Below are positions 15,735 to 24,945 of a stretch of DNA of 64,000 nucleotides, in pieces. The notes below the pieces were generated by a model. It was not told the DNA's origin. It did no database searches and saw only the letters and a program-made list of their open reading frames with translations. Both the position numbers and the translations under genes were made by a program. The DNA comes from DASTFP01 sp963816855 (GTDB lineage Bacteria; Verrucomicrobiota; Verrucomicrobiia; Chthoniobacterales; Terrimicrobiaceae): positions 1 to 64,000 of the forward strand of contig CAWFMA010000033.1 of NCBI GenBank assembly GCA_963816855.1. Direction: 5' to 3'. Positions within the stretch are counted from its first letter, which is position 1. Every line of letters begins with the position of its first letter.

Positions 15735-18426
15735 TGGCTGGATCTCCCACGATCTTCTGATCTGGAACGAACTCGATAAGCGAGGGTTTGTAGCAAAAGG
15801 ATTCGTTCTGCAGATGCCCGACCTTCGCCATGCCGGCGACCGCGTGCTAAGTAGCTTCCATGAATCTGTGAGGCAATTTCTGCGCACGCTCGAGGAATCC
15901 ACGCGGGCACAGTTTCGCTGGTCTGTCGATTCAGATTATCGGGAAGAACTTTTGTCCTACAAATCGATCACCGACGAGCGATGCGAGCCGGATTCATGGA
16001 CAGGGATCACCCGCAACGAACGCTTCAACCGATACTGGCAGGCTATGCAATCAGGCAAGTTGCGCCGGGAGAAGCTCGTTTTGTTCCTTTCCAAGCGCAT
16101 CACCGCAAATCCCCCGGCCACGACAAGCAAGGCTGCAATCGCGGACCACTACCGGCGAGTTCTCGCGCAATTCAATGAGGCGTTCGATCAGCATCGCTGC
16201 GTTATTGCTTCGCTTCTCGAACCGCACGGCTGCGGCGTTTTCGCCATGTCGACCGAAAATCTATTCCGCTACTATGCGACCTTCCTCAACCCCTCCTACC
16301 TCACGCGCGACAACTACGACCCCATCGGACAATTTCGAGAGCAGGAGTCAGTCCATCAGAACTGCTGGCATCAGGGTGTCCAGGCGGGAAGGAATTTCGG
16401 ATTCTTTGCAGACGGATTTTATCACAATCTCGTCATCCTCAAGCGGCGCCCGCAGCGCACGCGGCGCGGGGTCTTCTGGGCGCTCACCTCGCTTCCGTTT
16501 CTTGACTACACCATCACGGTCAATCTCTACCCGCAGAATATTCGAAAAGAGATCGACAGCACGGAAAAGTCCTTGGCGCGCGTTCGTAGCGACTATTTGG
16601 CGGAGCGCAAGCATTCCCTTCTCACAGCAAAGGAAGTCAAGGAACAGCGAATCAAGGAACTCGCTCGAGGGGATGTTATACCTCTCAAATACGATTTCGT
16701 CGTTCACGTTTGGGACGGAACCGAGGACGGTCTGACTTCCAAGACCCGCCAGATCGAAACCGCCTTCAGTCAAATGGAGGATGCCCAATGCTGGACGTCC
16801 AACATCTCCTCGGCGGCAACGACGAAAAACATCTGGTATCAGAGCTGGCCCGGATGGTTGTGGGGCAGGTATGACCATCACGCCGACAGCGGCCTGGACG
16901 AATGGCTGGCCGACATCCTGCCACTGTCCTCAAGCTTCAGCGGTCATCTCGAGGGAGCGGAGGCCCTCTATGATGGGTCCAACCGCAACCTGATTGGAGT
17001 GCGCAATTTCCTCTCAGGCACGCCACAACTTGCCGTGATACTCGGCATGACTCGCGGGGGAAAGTCCGCCTTCATGTGCGACCTGCTCTCGCAGACCGAT
17101 CCCTACTATGACTTCACGCTCATTGTCGAAGAGGGGCTTTCCTACGGCATCTGGACGCAGGCGCAGGGTTCAACGCCCATAATCATTCAGCCGGATGGCG
17201 ACCTCACGATCAACTATCTCGATACCCACGGAGGCCCCCTAACCAACCTCCAAATCACCACCGCGGCCGCGCTGGTACTTAAAATGATGGGACATCCGGC
17301 GGATGAGGATCGCCGAAACCTTCGACTCGCCCAGATCACCCAGTATATCGAACAGCTATATACCGACCGGTTCGATGATTGGATCTCCGAGGACGCCTCG
17401 CGTCTCGACATGGTGGCACGTTATGCCATGGCCGCTTTCGAATACAAAGCCGCGCACTTGCCTCTCACCGCCACGTTTCAGGAAGCATGGACGGAACTCC
17501 AGCACGTGGCATCCGAGGATGAGAGGCAATCCCTTATGGCCCAACCGACACCCGAGGCCGTTACACGATTTCTCAAAGCCCCCGATACCGAACGCTGCGT
17601 GCGCAACACCGCCTTCGCGTTCTTCAAGCCCACGGACTATCCGACGCACGACTTGCTGCTGCATCTGCTATGGACGGCTCCATTTCCCGAACACGATCCC
17701 AAGGAAGTCAACCAAATGGCGAGCTTGCTCGATCCGTGGAAAGAGCAGCGGCTTATTTCCGGCCATTCCACGATATCATTGACCGGCAGGATCGCCCATT
17801 TCGATCTGACCTATATCCAGGAATCCAACGGGCAATTGAAGGAACTCGCCGGATTCATAATCGCCAACTACGGTCGGCAGCACATCATTACGTTGCCTCG
17901 AGGCAAGCGGAAGCGCGTCATCTTCGAGGAAGTCGCCCGCACGTTGGACATTCCCGGCGGTGAACAACTTGTGAGCGAGTTCTACGCCCAGCTCTCGAAA
18001 TTCTCGACCTGGATCGTTTCGATACTTCAGCAATACGTCCGTCTTCAGCGCTCGGGCGTTCGCCCTGTGGTCTTCGGTAACGCCAAACAGTTCTTTTTCA
18101 CGCGGATGAACGATCGTCAGGAAATTGAGAATGTCGCGCGAGATCTCGAGTTGTCCGATGCAACGAAGGACGCGATTTCACGCTACCCTCTGCCGGAACA
18201 TATTTCACACAAAAGCAAGTATGCCGCACTGACCTATCACCAACTCGATATTGGACAGCCTCTCTGCGGGACAATCCATAATCAGTCCTCAAAGGATATG
18301 CGCTATTGCTCCTCCTCCACAGGCAGGGACTTCGAGGAGCGAAGCCGAAAACTTCGAAATTACCCGGACATTGTTAAGGGAATTCTTACGGAAGCGGCTC
18401 TTGCTTCGAACCCTAAGGACCTATGA
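15721..18426 (+). CDS. virB4: VirB4/TrbE-type conjugation ATPase
   Basis: A 901-residue protein of normal VirB4/TrbE length. Walker A is GMTRGGKS near residue 442 (nt ~17043) and Walker B is RVIFEE near residue 731, followed by the long C-terminal RecA-like lobe. The N-terminal third carries the FFADGFYHNLVILKRR and SLPFLDYTITVNLYPQ segments expected for the membrane-associated domain. It powers pilus assembly and substrate transfer. An in-frame TTG lies further upstream (15661), but ATG 15721 is preferred. The frame is intact, in contrast to the genes left of 14 kb. Confidence 0.9.
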   Translation: MNAPNGWISHDLLIWNELDKRGFVAKGFVLQMPDLRHAGDRVLSSFHESVRQFLRTLEESTRAQFRWSVDSDYREELLSYKSITDERCEPDSWTGITRNERFNRYWQAMQSGKLRREKLVLFLSKRITANPPATTSKAAIADHYRRVLAQFNEAFDQHRCVIASLLEPHGCGVFAMSTENLFRYYATFLNPSYLTRDNYDPIGQFREQESVHQNCWHQGVQAGRNFGFFADGFYHNLVILKRRPQRTRRGVFWALTSLPFLDYTITVNLYPQNIRKEIDSTEKSLARVRSDYLAERKHSLLTAKEVKEQRIKELARGDVIPLKYDFVVHVWDGTEDGLTSKTRQIETAFSQMEDAQCWTSNISSAATTKNIWYQSWPGWLWGRYDHHADSGLDEWLADILPLSSSFSGHLEGAEALYDGSNRNLIGVRNFLSGTPQLAVILGMTRGGKSAFMCDLLSQTDPYYDFTLIVEEGLSYGIWTQAQGSTPIIIQPDGDLTINYLDTHGGPLTNLQITTAAALVLKMMGHPADEDRRNLRLAQITQYIEQLYTDRFDDWISEDASRLDMVARYAMAAFEYKAAHLPLTATFQEAWTELQHVASEDERQSLMAQPTPEAVTRFLKAPDTERCVRNTAFAFFKPTDYPTHDLLLHLLWTAPFPEHDPKEVNQMASLLDPWKEQRLISGHSTISLTGRIAHFDLTYIQESNGQLKELAGFIIANYGRQHIITLPRGKRKRVIFEEVARTLDIPGGEQLVSEFYAQLSKFSTWIVSILQQYVRLQRSGVRPVVFGNAKQFFFTRMNDRQEIENVARDLELSDATKDAISRYPLPEHISHKSKYAALTYHQLDIGQPLCGTIHNQSSKDMRYCSSSTGRDFEERSRKLRNYPDIVKGILTEAALASNPKDL

Positions 18427-18732
18427 AAAGACTCGTTGGGTTCGCTGCTGGTAGGAAAAGAGCAGGGCGCCTTGTCGCAGTCGTGCACTGCGCCATGGCG
18501 ATGGTCATTTTAACCGCCTGCGCGGGGAAGAAGGAATTTCAGAGAGGCTATGAGCGCGGCTCGGGTGACACTGTAAAGCGACGGTCACTGGATTCAGCAA
18601 AACATGCAGAAGACCGGGCAATCCCAGGCGTCTCCCTATCGGCTCACCCTTTACCGCATGCCAGTTACACCCGATCCGAACGCTCCCGTAAAGACCGCAC
18701 CCTATGAAATTACCATTCCCATTTACGAATGA
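18423..18732 (+). pseudogene. Conjugation lipoprotein with a +1 frameshift
   Basis: Starts by ATGA overlap with virB4. The N-terminus is basic, then hydrophobic (VVHCAMAMVILTACAGKK), with a lipobox TAC. The frame reads on to RGYERGSGDTVKR and then loses sense. One base removed near 18586 restores WIQQNMQKTGQSQASPYRLT and ITIPIYE to a TGA at 18730-18732, which itself overlaps the next ATG. The repaired product is about 102 residues. A small lipoprotein here could fill the VirB7 or TrbH role in the outer-membrane complex. The precise ATGA fit of the repaired frame argues that the gene was intact recently or that the sequence has an error. Confidence 0.65.
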
Positions 18733-18761
18733 TGTCGCTCCCGTCACGAGACACCTCAGCC

Positions 18762-19640
18762 ATGAAAAGGAAAATCCTTAGTCTTGCGATTGCCGCCATT
18801 ATCGCTGCGCAACCTCACGCTCGTGCCGTTCTCGGCGTCGGCGACATCGTGAGCGACCCCATTGCCGAGGAAGCCCTTATACACAAGAACATCTTCGACA
18901 AGCTCAAGTATGCCTGGGAGCAAGCCCAGTGGGCGGATAAACTGGCAACGCTGCACGATACGCTGACCACGGTGCGGCAGCACTTGGAGACAGCCAACAT
19001 GGTCAAACAGGCTATCGGCGATCCTGTTGCAGCCATCGCACTAATCGATAACGGACTCTTTTCGGACTTCCTGCAGGATTCTGGCATCACGGACATCCTC
19101 ACTGACCTCGCAGGTATCGCCCAGGAGGGCGTTGAACTATCGGCGACCATTCAGGAATTGTTCCGGCCGATCGACATATCGGCTTGGGGGAACGTATCCG
19201 GTGGCACCTTTGAGGGCATCGCATCCTTCCGGGACTCCAGCGATCCCTTGAAACGATTTCGCGCTGTCGAGAACGCGTACTCGCGTCTGGAGATCCTGAT
19301 TGGCAGGGCACAAAACAAGCGGAGAACGCTCAATCTTCAAACCGCCCGGATCAACAGCCAGCTCAAAAACGCCCGCGACGACGCAGAGGTGCAAAAACTG
19401 GTGGGCTCACTCGCTACGGCGCAAACTGCCTTGGACGATATCGACTACGTTTCTGATTCTGCCCACCGGCAAGTCGAAATGCTGCACGTGCTCAACCAAA
19501 ACCGTCAGGCCGAGGAGGAAATCGCTGCCGAGGAAATAAGCCGCAAGCGGAATCGCGAACTCGCCCGACTCGCCGCCGAAGCGGAAGCTGCCCTCCCAGA
19601 CTTCAACGAGCCGAATCCTGATCTTCCACACGGCTTCTAA
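18762..19640 (+). CDS. virB5: VirB5/TrbJ-like secreted protein
   Basis: A protein of about 292 residues beginning with a signal peptide (MKRKILSLAIAAIIAAQPHA). The mature part is largely alpha-helical (EQAQWADKLATLHDTLTTV) with a long C-terminal coiled coil (NRQAEEEIAAEEISRKRNRE). That is the shape of TrbJ/VirB5 proteins, which decorate the pilus tip. ATG 18762 is chosen because it starts the signal peptide. ATG 18729, which overlaps the preceding repaired stop, would add 11 residues. Confidence 0.7.
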   Translation: MKRKILSLAIAAIIAAQPHARAVLGVGDIVSDPIAEEALIHKNIFDKLKYAWEQAQWADKLATLHDTLTTVRQHLETANMVKQAIGDPVAAIALIDNGLFSDFLQDSGITDILTDLAGIAQEGVELSATIQELFRPIDISAWGNVSGGTFEGIASFRDSSDPLKRFRAVENAYSRLEILIGRAQNKRRTLNLQTARINSQLKNARDDAEVQKLVGSLATAQTALDDIDYVSDSAHRQVEMLHVLNQNRQAEEEIAAEEISRKRNRELARLAAEAEAALPDFNEPNPDLPHGF

Positions 19641-19644
19641 GTCT

Positions 19645-20898
19645 ATGTTCAACAATCTCTACAGCGCTGCTAGCGAAATCCGAACGCTGCTCATGCCTTT
19701 CGCCTTTATCCTTTGTGTAATCGGCATCGGGGAAATGGGATGGCGCGCAGGTTCCGATACGCGAGCGATCCTGGGCACACTCCTCAAATGCGTTGTTATC
19801 GTGACCCTCATTGCTGGTTATCCCGACATCATGCGGGGCGGCCAGTCCGCGTTCATCGAGCTTCGCAATAAGTTCACGAGCGCTCGGGATGCGAAGTTTG
19901 TGCAACTCCTGCGCTCGACCGTCCAAAACCAACCTTCGGATTCCATCACTGAAATCGGAAAGATCGTTCCCGCCGCCATCGGGTATTTCTTCCAGGGGAT
20001 TGGCCGCTTCATGCTGCTTGTCCTGCGGTTCTTTCAGGAATTCTCAATCGCAGGACTCATTGCCGTCTCACCGCTCCTCATCGGTTTTCTCTTCTTTTCC
20101 TATACGCAATCCGTAGGCGTTCACTTCGGCGTCACTTCGCTAACCGTCCTCCTCTGGCATGTGGCCATCTGTTTGGTCGACATTACGATTCAGCTTATCA
20201 GCGATGCGCTTTATCTGCCGATCACGACCGGGGGCCTTGTTCAGACGGCGCAGAACGTGATCGTCGTGCACAACTGGCTCTACTTCCCGTTTATCATGGC
20301 CTTTGCCGCCTTTCTCACAGTCTTTTTCTATCTCTCCGTACCATTTGTGGCATCCGCGTTAATGAAGGGACTGAGTGGCACAGCCACATCGCTGCAAGGG
20401 GGCGTCCACGGCAGCATGCAGGCGGCAGGATTCGCAGTAGGCGCAGGACTTACGGTGGCAGGAGCAGCGCCATCTCTTGGAGGGTCCGCTGCCGCTCGAG
20501 TTGGTATCGAAGGAGCGAAGCTCGCCGCGGATATTACAGATTCAGTAGGAGGCAGCGCCAATGATTATGCGCGCTCGACCACCGGAGGTCTTCTCGAAAG
20601 TGCACGAGGCGCTGAACAAAGTGGGGATTCAGCACCGCCGCCGCTGACACCAGCCCCGGTTGGAGAACGGATGACAAGCGAGTCGCATCCGTCGCTTATA
20701 GCCGATCAGACCGCCCCGAATTCGTTCGTTGTAGTTGATGAAGCTCAGGGAACAATCTCCCGTCACCGCGGAAACATTTTCACTCCACAAGCCGCGCAGG
20801 CTGCGTTCAATTCCCACTCAGCGAAGGCCAAACCGATTCAGGCCGTTCCTCCGCCGCTAACTTCATCCGCTCCCTCCGAGGGCAGTCAATCCATCTAA
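19645..20898 (+). CDS. virB6: VirB6/TrbL-like polytopic membrane protein
   Basis: A 417-residue protein with at least five or six hydrophobic segments in the first ~270 residues (for example LLMPFAFILCVIGIGEMGW, IAGLIAVSPLLIGFLFFSY, LYFPFIMAFAAFLTVFFYL). Then come a Gly/Ala-rich region and a disordered Pro/Ser-rich tail. This matches TrbL/VirB6, the inner-membrane channel component. It lies in the expected order between virB5 and virB8, 4 bp after the virB5 stop. Confidence 0.75.
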   Translation: MFNNLYSAASEIRTLLMPFAFILCVIGIGEMGWRAGSDTRAILGTLLKCVVIVTLIAGYPDIMRGGQSAFIELRNKFTSARDAKFVQLLRSTVQNQPSDSITEIGKIVPAAIGYFFQGIGRFMLLVLRFFQEFSIAGLIAVSPLLIGFLFFSYTQSVGVHFGVTSLTVLLWHVAICLVDITIQLISDALYLPITTGGLVQTAQNVIVVHNWLYFPFIMAFAAFLTVFFYLSVPFVASALMKGLSGTATSLQGGVHGSMQAAGFAVGAGLTVAGAAPSLGGSAAARVGIEGAKLAADITDSVGGSANDYARSTTGGLLESARGAEQSGDSAPPPLTPAPVGERMTSESHPSLIADQTAPNSFVVVDEAQGTISRHRGNIFTPQAAQAAFNSHSAKAKPIQAVPPPLTSSAPSEGSQSI

Positions 20899-20903
20899 GG
20901 CGA

Positions 20904-21533
20904 ATGAAATTTTCGGCCATCGATGCGATCACCAACAATCTGCTTGCTGCCAGATTCTGGATGTTCCTCGCCATTCTCCTCGCTGTCCTGGCTGTGAGTT
21001 CGCCGTATTTCACGATTCTCGCAATGCGCGCCAAGGAAAAGGTTGTCATCCTGGATCCGGGCGGCACGCTCATCTATGCCCCTCTGCTGGGTTTTGAAGA
21101 GGCCGGTCAACTTCACGCCTACCATGTGCGACTCGCCTGCCTGGCCTTCTTGCAACGCAATCCTAACGGCCCCGACCTTTCCGATCTGCTAAAGCGTCTC
21201 TATCTCGATCCCGCGCGGACGAAGGCCGTTGCGCTGTATCAGGCACAGAATGCCGAGTTTAAAGAAAAGCAAATTCACCAAAAGGTTGAGATCACCAAGA
21301 TCGACATTCTTGATACCCGACAAATCAGGGACGGAGCCGGCCAATCCTATGAGGCCGTGGCGGTTCACGCAGAAGGCAATCTCATCCGCACGGGCACCGT
21401 CAACAAACTCGAGTTTCGGGAGCCGGTGAAATTTTCGGTCGAGTTCCTCTTCATTCGCAACCCCGATCTTCTCGGGAACGGACGGCTCCCGCTCGTGGTG
21501 CAGGACTTCAAATACAAGGAGAGCCCTTTATGA
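20904..21533 (+). CDS. virB8: VirB8/TrbF/TraE-like protein
   Basis: A 209-residue protein with one N-terminal transmembrane helix (RFWMFLAILLAVLAVSSPYF) and a periplasmic NTF2-like domain ending in FSVEFLFIRNPDLLGNGRL. This is the VirB8/TraE layout, which bridges the inner membrane and outer complex. It overlaps the next gene by ATGA. Confidence 0.7.
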   Translation: MKFSAIDAITNNLLAARFWMFLAILLAVLAVSSPYFTILAMRAKEKVVILDPGGTLIYAPLLGFEEAGQLHAYHVRLACLAFLQRNPNGPDLSDLLKRLYLDPARTKAVALYQAQNAEFKEKQIHQKVEITKIDILDTRQIRDGAGQSYEAVAVHAEGNLIRTGTVNKLEFREPVKFSVEFLFIRNPDLLGNGRLPLVVQDFKYKESPL

Positions 21534-22501
21534 AGTCTATGGTTGAAGAATTTCGAGCGAACGACAAATGGCGCGCACGGCGTAATCGTTCATCTCCCGC
21601 TGCCCGGCAACGGACTTTCGCTTGCCGGGATTCCGCCAAGCCCAACCTGGTTGCATGCGGCCGTCAGCTTCATGCCTGTATCATCTTTGCGTTCGGACTC
21701 GTTGTCCAGTCCCTGCCGGCGGGCGATATCGTTCAGAAACGCCTCGATGAGCTTGTTATCTACAATCTGCCGGTAGCATTCAAATCGGGGAATACGACTA
21801 TCCTCTTCCCCTCCGCAATCTCGGGACTCTACGCGAAGTCCGTCGCAGCGCAGGAGCAGCCGAACGCAGATTTCCTGATCTCGTTCACTCCAGACAACTA
21901 TTACTTCACCGTCCGTGCGCTGAAACGCGACGCCGACGACCATCTCACTGTCATCTACAATCGGAAGGCATACGTGCTTCGTTTGAGCGCCTCCGAGAAG
22001 CCCCTCTACACGGTGACGTTCTTTCAGAATTCAACTGCTCGCGGACCGGCGCGCCCCGTTGTCCCTGAAAGGCTGCTTTCTCTAATGGACAAGGCGAAGG
22101 CCTATCCACTTTTTCAGAAGGATTATCCAGATGCGCTCGCAGGTGTCCTCCATGCGGCGCCGAACACGATCAATTACTACGACAATTTCAGGCTGTTGAT
22201 CCGTGATGTGTGGCGCTTCGAGGAGGAAGACACGCTCGTATTTCGCCTTGAGCTGGAGAATACCACCGACACCACGATCTATTACAAACCGCAGGATCTG
22301 GCCGTCCGGCTGGACGACCGTATCTACACACAATCCATCGCAGATGCGTCCGGCGTAATGCCACCAAAATGCACGACGCCCGCGTTCTTCGCAATCACCG
22401 GCAACAGCCAGGGCGGACGCAACAATCTCGCCCCTGACAATAAATGGAACGTGTTGGTCGTTCGGGCGGAAGACAAACAGCAACAAGAGGAGTCCAAATG
22501 A
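21530..22501 (+). CDS. virB9: VirB9/TrbG-like outer-complex protein
   Basis: A 323-residue periplasmic protein. The hydrophobic export segment (CIIFAFGLVVQSLPAGD) comes unusually late, after ~48 basic residues, so the real start may be internal. The mature part is beta-rich: FKSGNTTILFPSAISGLY, FLISFTPDNYYFTVRAL and LVFRLELENTTDTTIYY, typical for the VirB9/TrbG/TraK fold. Gene order between B8 and B10 supports the call. It overlaps the neighbours by ATGA on both sides. Confidence 0.65.
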   Translation: MKSMVEEFRANDKWRARRNRSSPAARQRTFACRDSAKPNLVACGRQLHACIIFAFGLVVQSLPAGDIVQKRLDELVIYNLPVAFKSGNTTILFPSAISGLYAKSVAAQEQPNADFLISFTPDNYYFTVRALKRDADDHLTVIYNRKAYVLRLSASEKPLYTVTFFQNSTARGPARPVVPERLLSLMDKAKAYPLFQKDYPDALAGVLHAAPNTINYYDNFRLLIRDVWRFEEEDTLVFRLELENTTDTTIYYKPQDLAVRLDDRIYTQSIADASGVMPPKCTTPAFFAITGNSQGGRNNLAPDNKWNVLVVRAEDKQQQEESK

Positions 22502-23490
22502 ACCTTCGTCATGTTTGGACGGAACTCTTTCAAAAGCCCGCCGGTCGGCTGCTTCTCTTTCTGCTCGTTGGCGGAATCTTCCTCGCCTTTATCTTGCTGC
22601 GGCGCGGTCCTCAACCGAAGCCGGACAGCACGGCAGTCGTCAAACCGGCGACTCAGACAAAGGCATATTCCTTCAACGAGAACATTTCGCCGCCATCTCG
22701 TGCGCAGGCCACGCCACCGGAGCGAACACACGACAACGAGGCTCGCGCCACACCGTCACCGAAACCACCACCGCCCATTCCACAGACGATCTTTGCTACC
22801 AAGGAACAATCTATTAGCGAATTGTTCCTGCCCTACGGGCGCCTTCTCCGTTGCGAACTGGTCAACACTGTCGACTCCACCAATATCGACACGCCCATTG
22901 TTGGCCTGGTCATCGAGGATGCCTGGAACGACGGACGGCTTATTATCCCGGCGGGCACGGAAGTTCACGGAGTTGCCCAGAAATCGGCCGTTCGCGAACG
23001 CATCGGATCCGGTCGGCAATGGTTCCTGGTCTTTCAAGACGGACGAGAACTCCCTGTCTCCGGCGCTGTGCTGGACTACGCGCCCGATCCGAAAAACCCG
23101 GATGCCTGGCACGAATCGGACGGCTCGGCCGGACTCCGCGGATTTTTCGTCAAGTCCGACAAATATGCAGAGGCCAAGGCGATCCTTTCCTCAATGATTT
23201 CCGCGGGGGCAAGTGCGTTTCCTCAAACGACTACCCTTCTCTCGCCTCTGGGCGGCGCAACCCAAATCAACGGCGGAGGGATTGAAAACGCCTTCTCCGC
23301 GGGGCTCCAGGCCGGTGGACAGATCTACTCCAAGCGTCTTCTGGAGCAACTGGACAAGAACCCGTATTTCGTCCGAGTTCCTGCTGGAGCCACTTTCTAC
23401 CTCCACGTCACGCAGACCATCGATTTGGGCAAGGCCAGCGTGGGATTTTCGGCGTCGTTCGTGCCCTCGAGCAACCCCAAAGAACCATGA
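22498..23490 (+). CDS. virB10: VirB10/TrbI-like channel protein
   Basis: A 330-residue protein starting at ATG 22498 (ATGA overlap). It has an N-terminal transmembrane helix (LLLFLLVGGIFLAFILL), a Pro-rich periplasmic linker (PSPKPPPPIPQT) and a C-terminal beta-barrel domain with LIIPAGTEVHGVAQKS and YFVRVPAGATFYLHVTQ. VirB10/TrbI connects the inner and outer membranes. It is somewhat short for the family. Confidence 0.8.
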   Translation: MNLRHVWTELFQKPAGRLLLFLLVGGIFLAFILLRRGPQPKPDSTAVVKPATQTKAYSFNENISPPSRAQATPPERTHDNEARATPSPKPPPPIPQTIFATKEQSISELFLPYGRLLRCELVNTVDSTNIDTPIVGLVIEDAWNDGRLIIPAGTEVHGVAQKSAVRERIGSGRQWFLVFQDGRELPVSGAVLDYAPDPKNPDAWHESDGSAGLRGFFVKSDKYAEAKAILSSMISAGASAFPQTTTLLSPLGGATQINGGGIENAFSAGLQAGGQIYSKRLLEQLDKNPYFVRVPAGATFYLHVTQTIDLGKASVGFSASFVPSSNPKEP

Positions 23491-24263
23491 AATTTCTGTC
23501 CTCCATTGCCCTCCTCTCACTTCTTGCCGGATGCGCCACGAATAAAGACCTCCGATCCTTGCGCAGCGTCGAGATTACGGATTCGAGGATTGCGCCGGAC
23601 GATATAGGGAAAGTTCGTACGCCAGAAATCGTGAAGGCATACCCGGTTGGCCGATACACCGATCCGAATCTTCCGGATCAAATGCATGAGCGCCATACTC
23701 TCTACCGCCGCGAACAGGCGGCTGAGTGGAATTACCGGCCATCCAAACCTTACGCGCTGCCACTTGGTCCGGTCGTTGCGGAATCCAATCCCTCCTCGTC
23801 CTCTTACAGTAAGACCAACTCAGAGCAGGTTAACGCGCAGCAGAAAGCCCATGCGGAGGCTCTGCTCGAGCAGAACGTTGCGCTGAAAAGGCGAATCGAC
23901 GAACTGCGGCAGAAAGACTCCACGATTCAGAATCTCCAGAGCGAAATCGAACGACTGAAGAAGCAGCTCGAGTCGAAAGAGGGTGGGCCCCTGCCCCTGG
24001 AAGAAGCAAAGCAATCTCCATCGGGTGATTTGTCGTCCACCGAGGCTTTGCCTGGCGATCAAGCGATTACCGATCCTGGCGAGATCATTTTCTTTTCTGA
24101 GTCGGAGGCTGACTGCCAGTCATTCCTCATCTCACAGATGCGTCTCAATGACGAGCTGTCCGCGGAACTCGGCATCTTGGAACGACGCAAACTCCAAGCG
24201 TTGCTCAGACCCAACTTTGTTTCTCGCGATTACCTCGCACTCACAACCCAAAAAACACCATGA
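23487..24263 (+). CDS. Coiled-coil lipoprotein of the secretion operon
   Basis: A 258-residue protein with a lipoprotein signal (MKFLSSIALLSLLAGC, lipobox LAGC at 13-16). A long coiled coil follows (ALLEQNVALKRRIDELRQKD and SEIERLKKQLESKEG), then a C-terminal domain with EIIFFSESEADCQSFLI. ATGA overlaps link it to virB10 and to the SSB-like gene. No named family. It may be a stalk or scaffold of the outer-membrane complex. Confidence 0.6.
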   Translation: MKFLSSIALLSLLAGCATNKDLRSLRSVEITDSRIAPDDIGKVRTPEIVKAYPVGRYTDPNLPDQMHERHTLYRREQAAEWNYRPSKPYALPLGPVVAESNPSSSSYSKTNSEQVNAQQKAHAEALLEQNVALKRRIDELRQKDSTIQNLQSEIERLKKQLESKEGGPLPLEEAKQSPSGDLSSTEALPGDQAITDPGEIIFFSESEADCQSFLISQMRLNDELSAELGILERRKLQALLRPNFVSRDYLALTTQKTP

Positions 24264-24583
24264 ATCAGATCAAACTCAGCCTTCGAGCGGCAGATGAGCC
24301 ACGCACCATCAAGGAAGAAGCCGACGTGCCGGTCTTCGCGTCCGTCTTTGCACTCCACAATGTCACGAGGTCGGGCCGGGAGGAGACCATCCCGCTCATC
24401 GTTAAAGCCTCTCAGGATCTGGCCAGAACTCTCGTAACCGAACTAAAAAAGGGAGTTGCCTTCGTCGTTGAAGGGCAACTGGCCTACTTCAGGAACCCGG
24501 AAACCAATCGGGAAACCTATTCGATTCTGGCCGATCAGATCACCGATATCACCCCGCCAAGATCCTGCAAACCAATGCCATGA
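24260..24583 (+). CDS. SSB-like OB-fold protein
   Basis: A 107-residue protein with the strand pattern of single-stranded DNA-binding proteins: VPVFASVFALHNVTRSG, then ETIPLIVKASQDLARTL, then KKGVAFVVEGQLAYFR, and YSILADQITDI. The usual acidic Phe tail of bacterial SSB is missing, so it probably does not recruit host SSB partners. It is translationally coupled to genes on both sides. A DNA-binding protein in the secretion operon could protect transferred single strands. Confidence 0.55.
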   Translation: MNQIKLSLRAADEPRTIKEEADVPVFASVFALHNVTRSGREETIPLIVKASQDLARTLVTELKKGVAFVVEGQLAYFRNPETNRETYSILADQITDITPPRSCKPMP

Positions 24584-24858
24584 GCAAATCCACAACCATC
24601 ACCGTCTCCCTCGATCAGGACGCCTATTTGGTCTTTCAGAACGCGTCTGAAATCGTCTCAAAGGCAGGCATCCGCGTGCCCACGGGCCAACTCGTTCAGA
24701 CAATGCTCACCGCCGAGATGTCCCGGCTTTCGGCCCGCAAGATCGCCCAGCGGTTTCTCAAATCCGTCATGGAGCAGGTCGGCGCGCTCACCGGCCAGGA
24801 GCTCGACGAGGAGGAAGATGACGCGGTTCCAACCTTTTCCCCACCGGAGACGGAATGA
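24580..24858 (+). CDS. Small hypothetical protein (92 aa)
   Basis: ATGA overlap with the SSB-like gene. It has a beta strand then helices (TTITVSLDQDAYLVFQNAS, then MSRLSARKIAQRFLKSVM) and a strongly acidic tail (GQELDEEEDDAVPTF). The front could be a ribbon-helix-helix DNA-binding unit, but this is uncertain. Confidence 0.5.
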   Translation: MSKSTTITVSLDQDAYLVFQNASEIVSKAGIRVPTGQLVQTMLTAEMSRLSARKIAQRFLKSVMEQVGALTGQELDEEEDDAVPTFSPPETE

Positions 24859-24945
24859 ACTTTTTTTTCCGCATTACCAACCGTTAAACCAGCGCGCTGC
24901 GAGCCCGGTTCGCCCGGAACACCGTGCGCCTAAATCGATAGTCCT

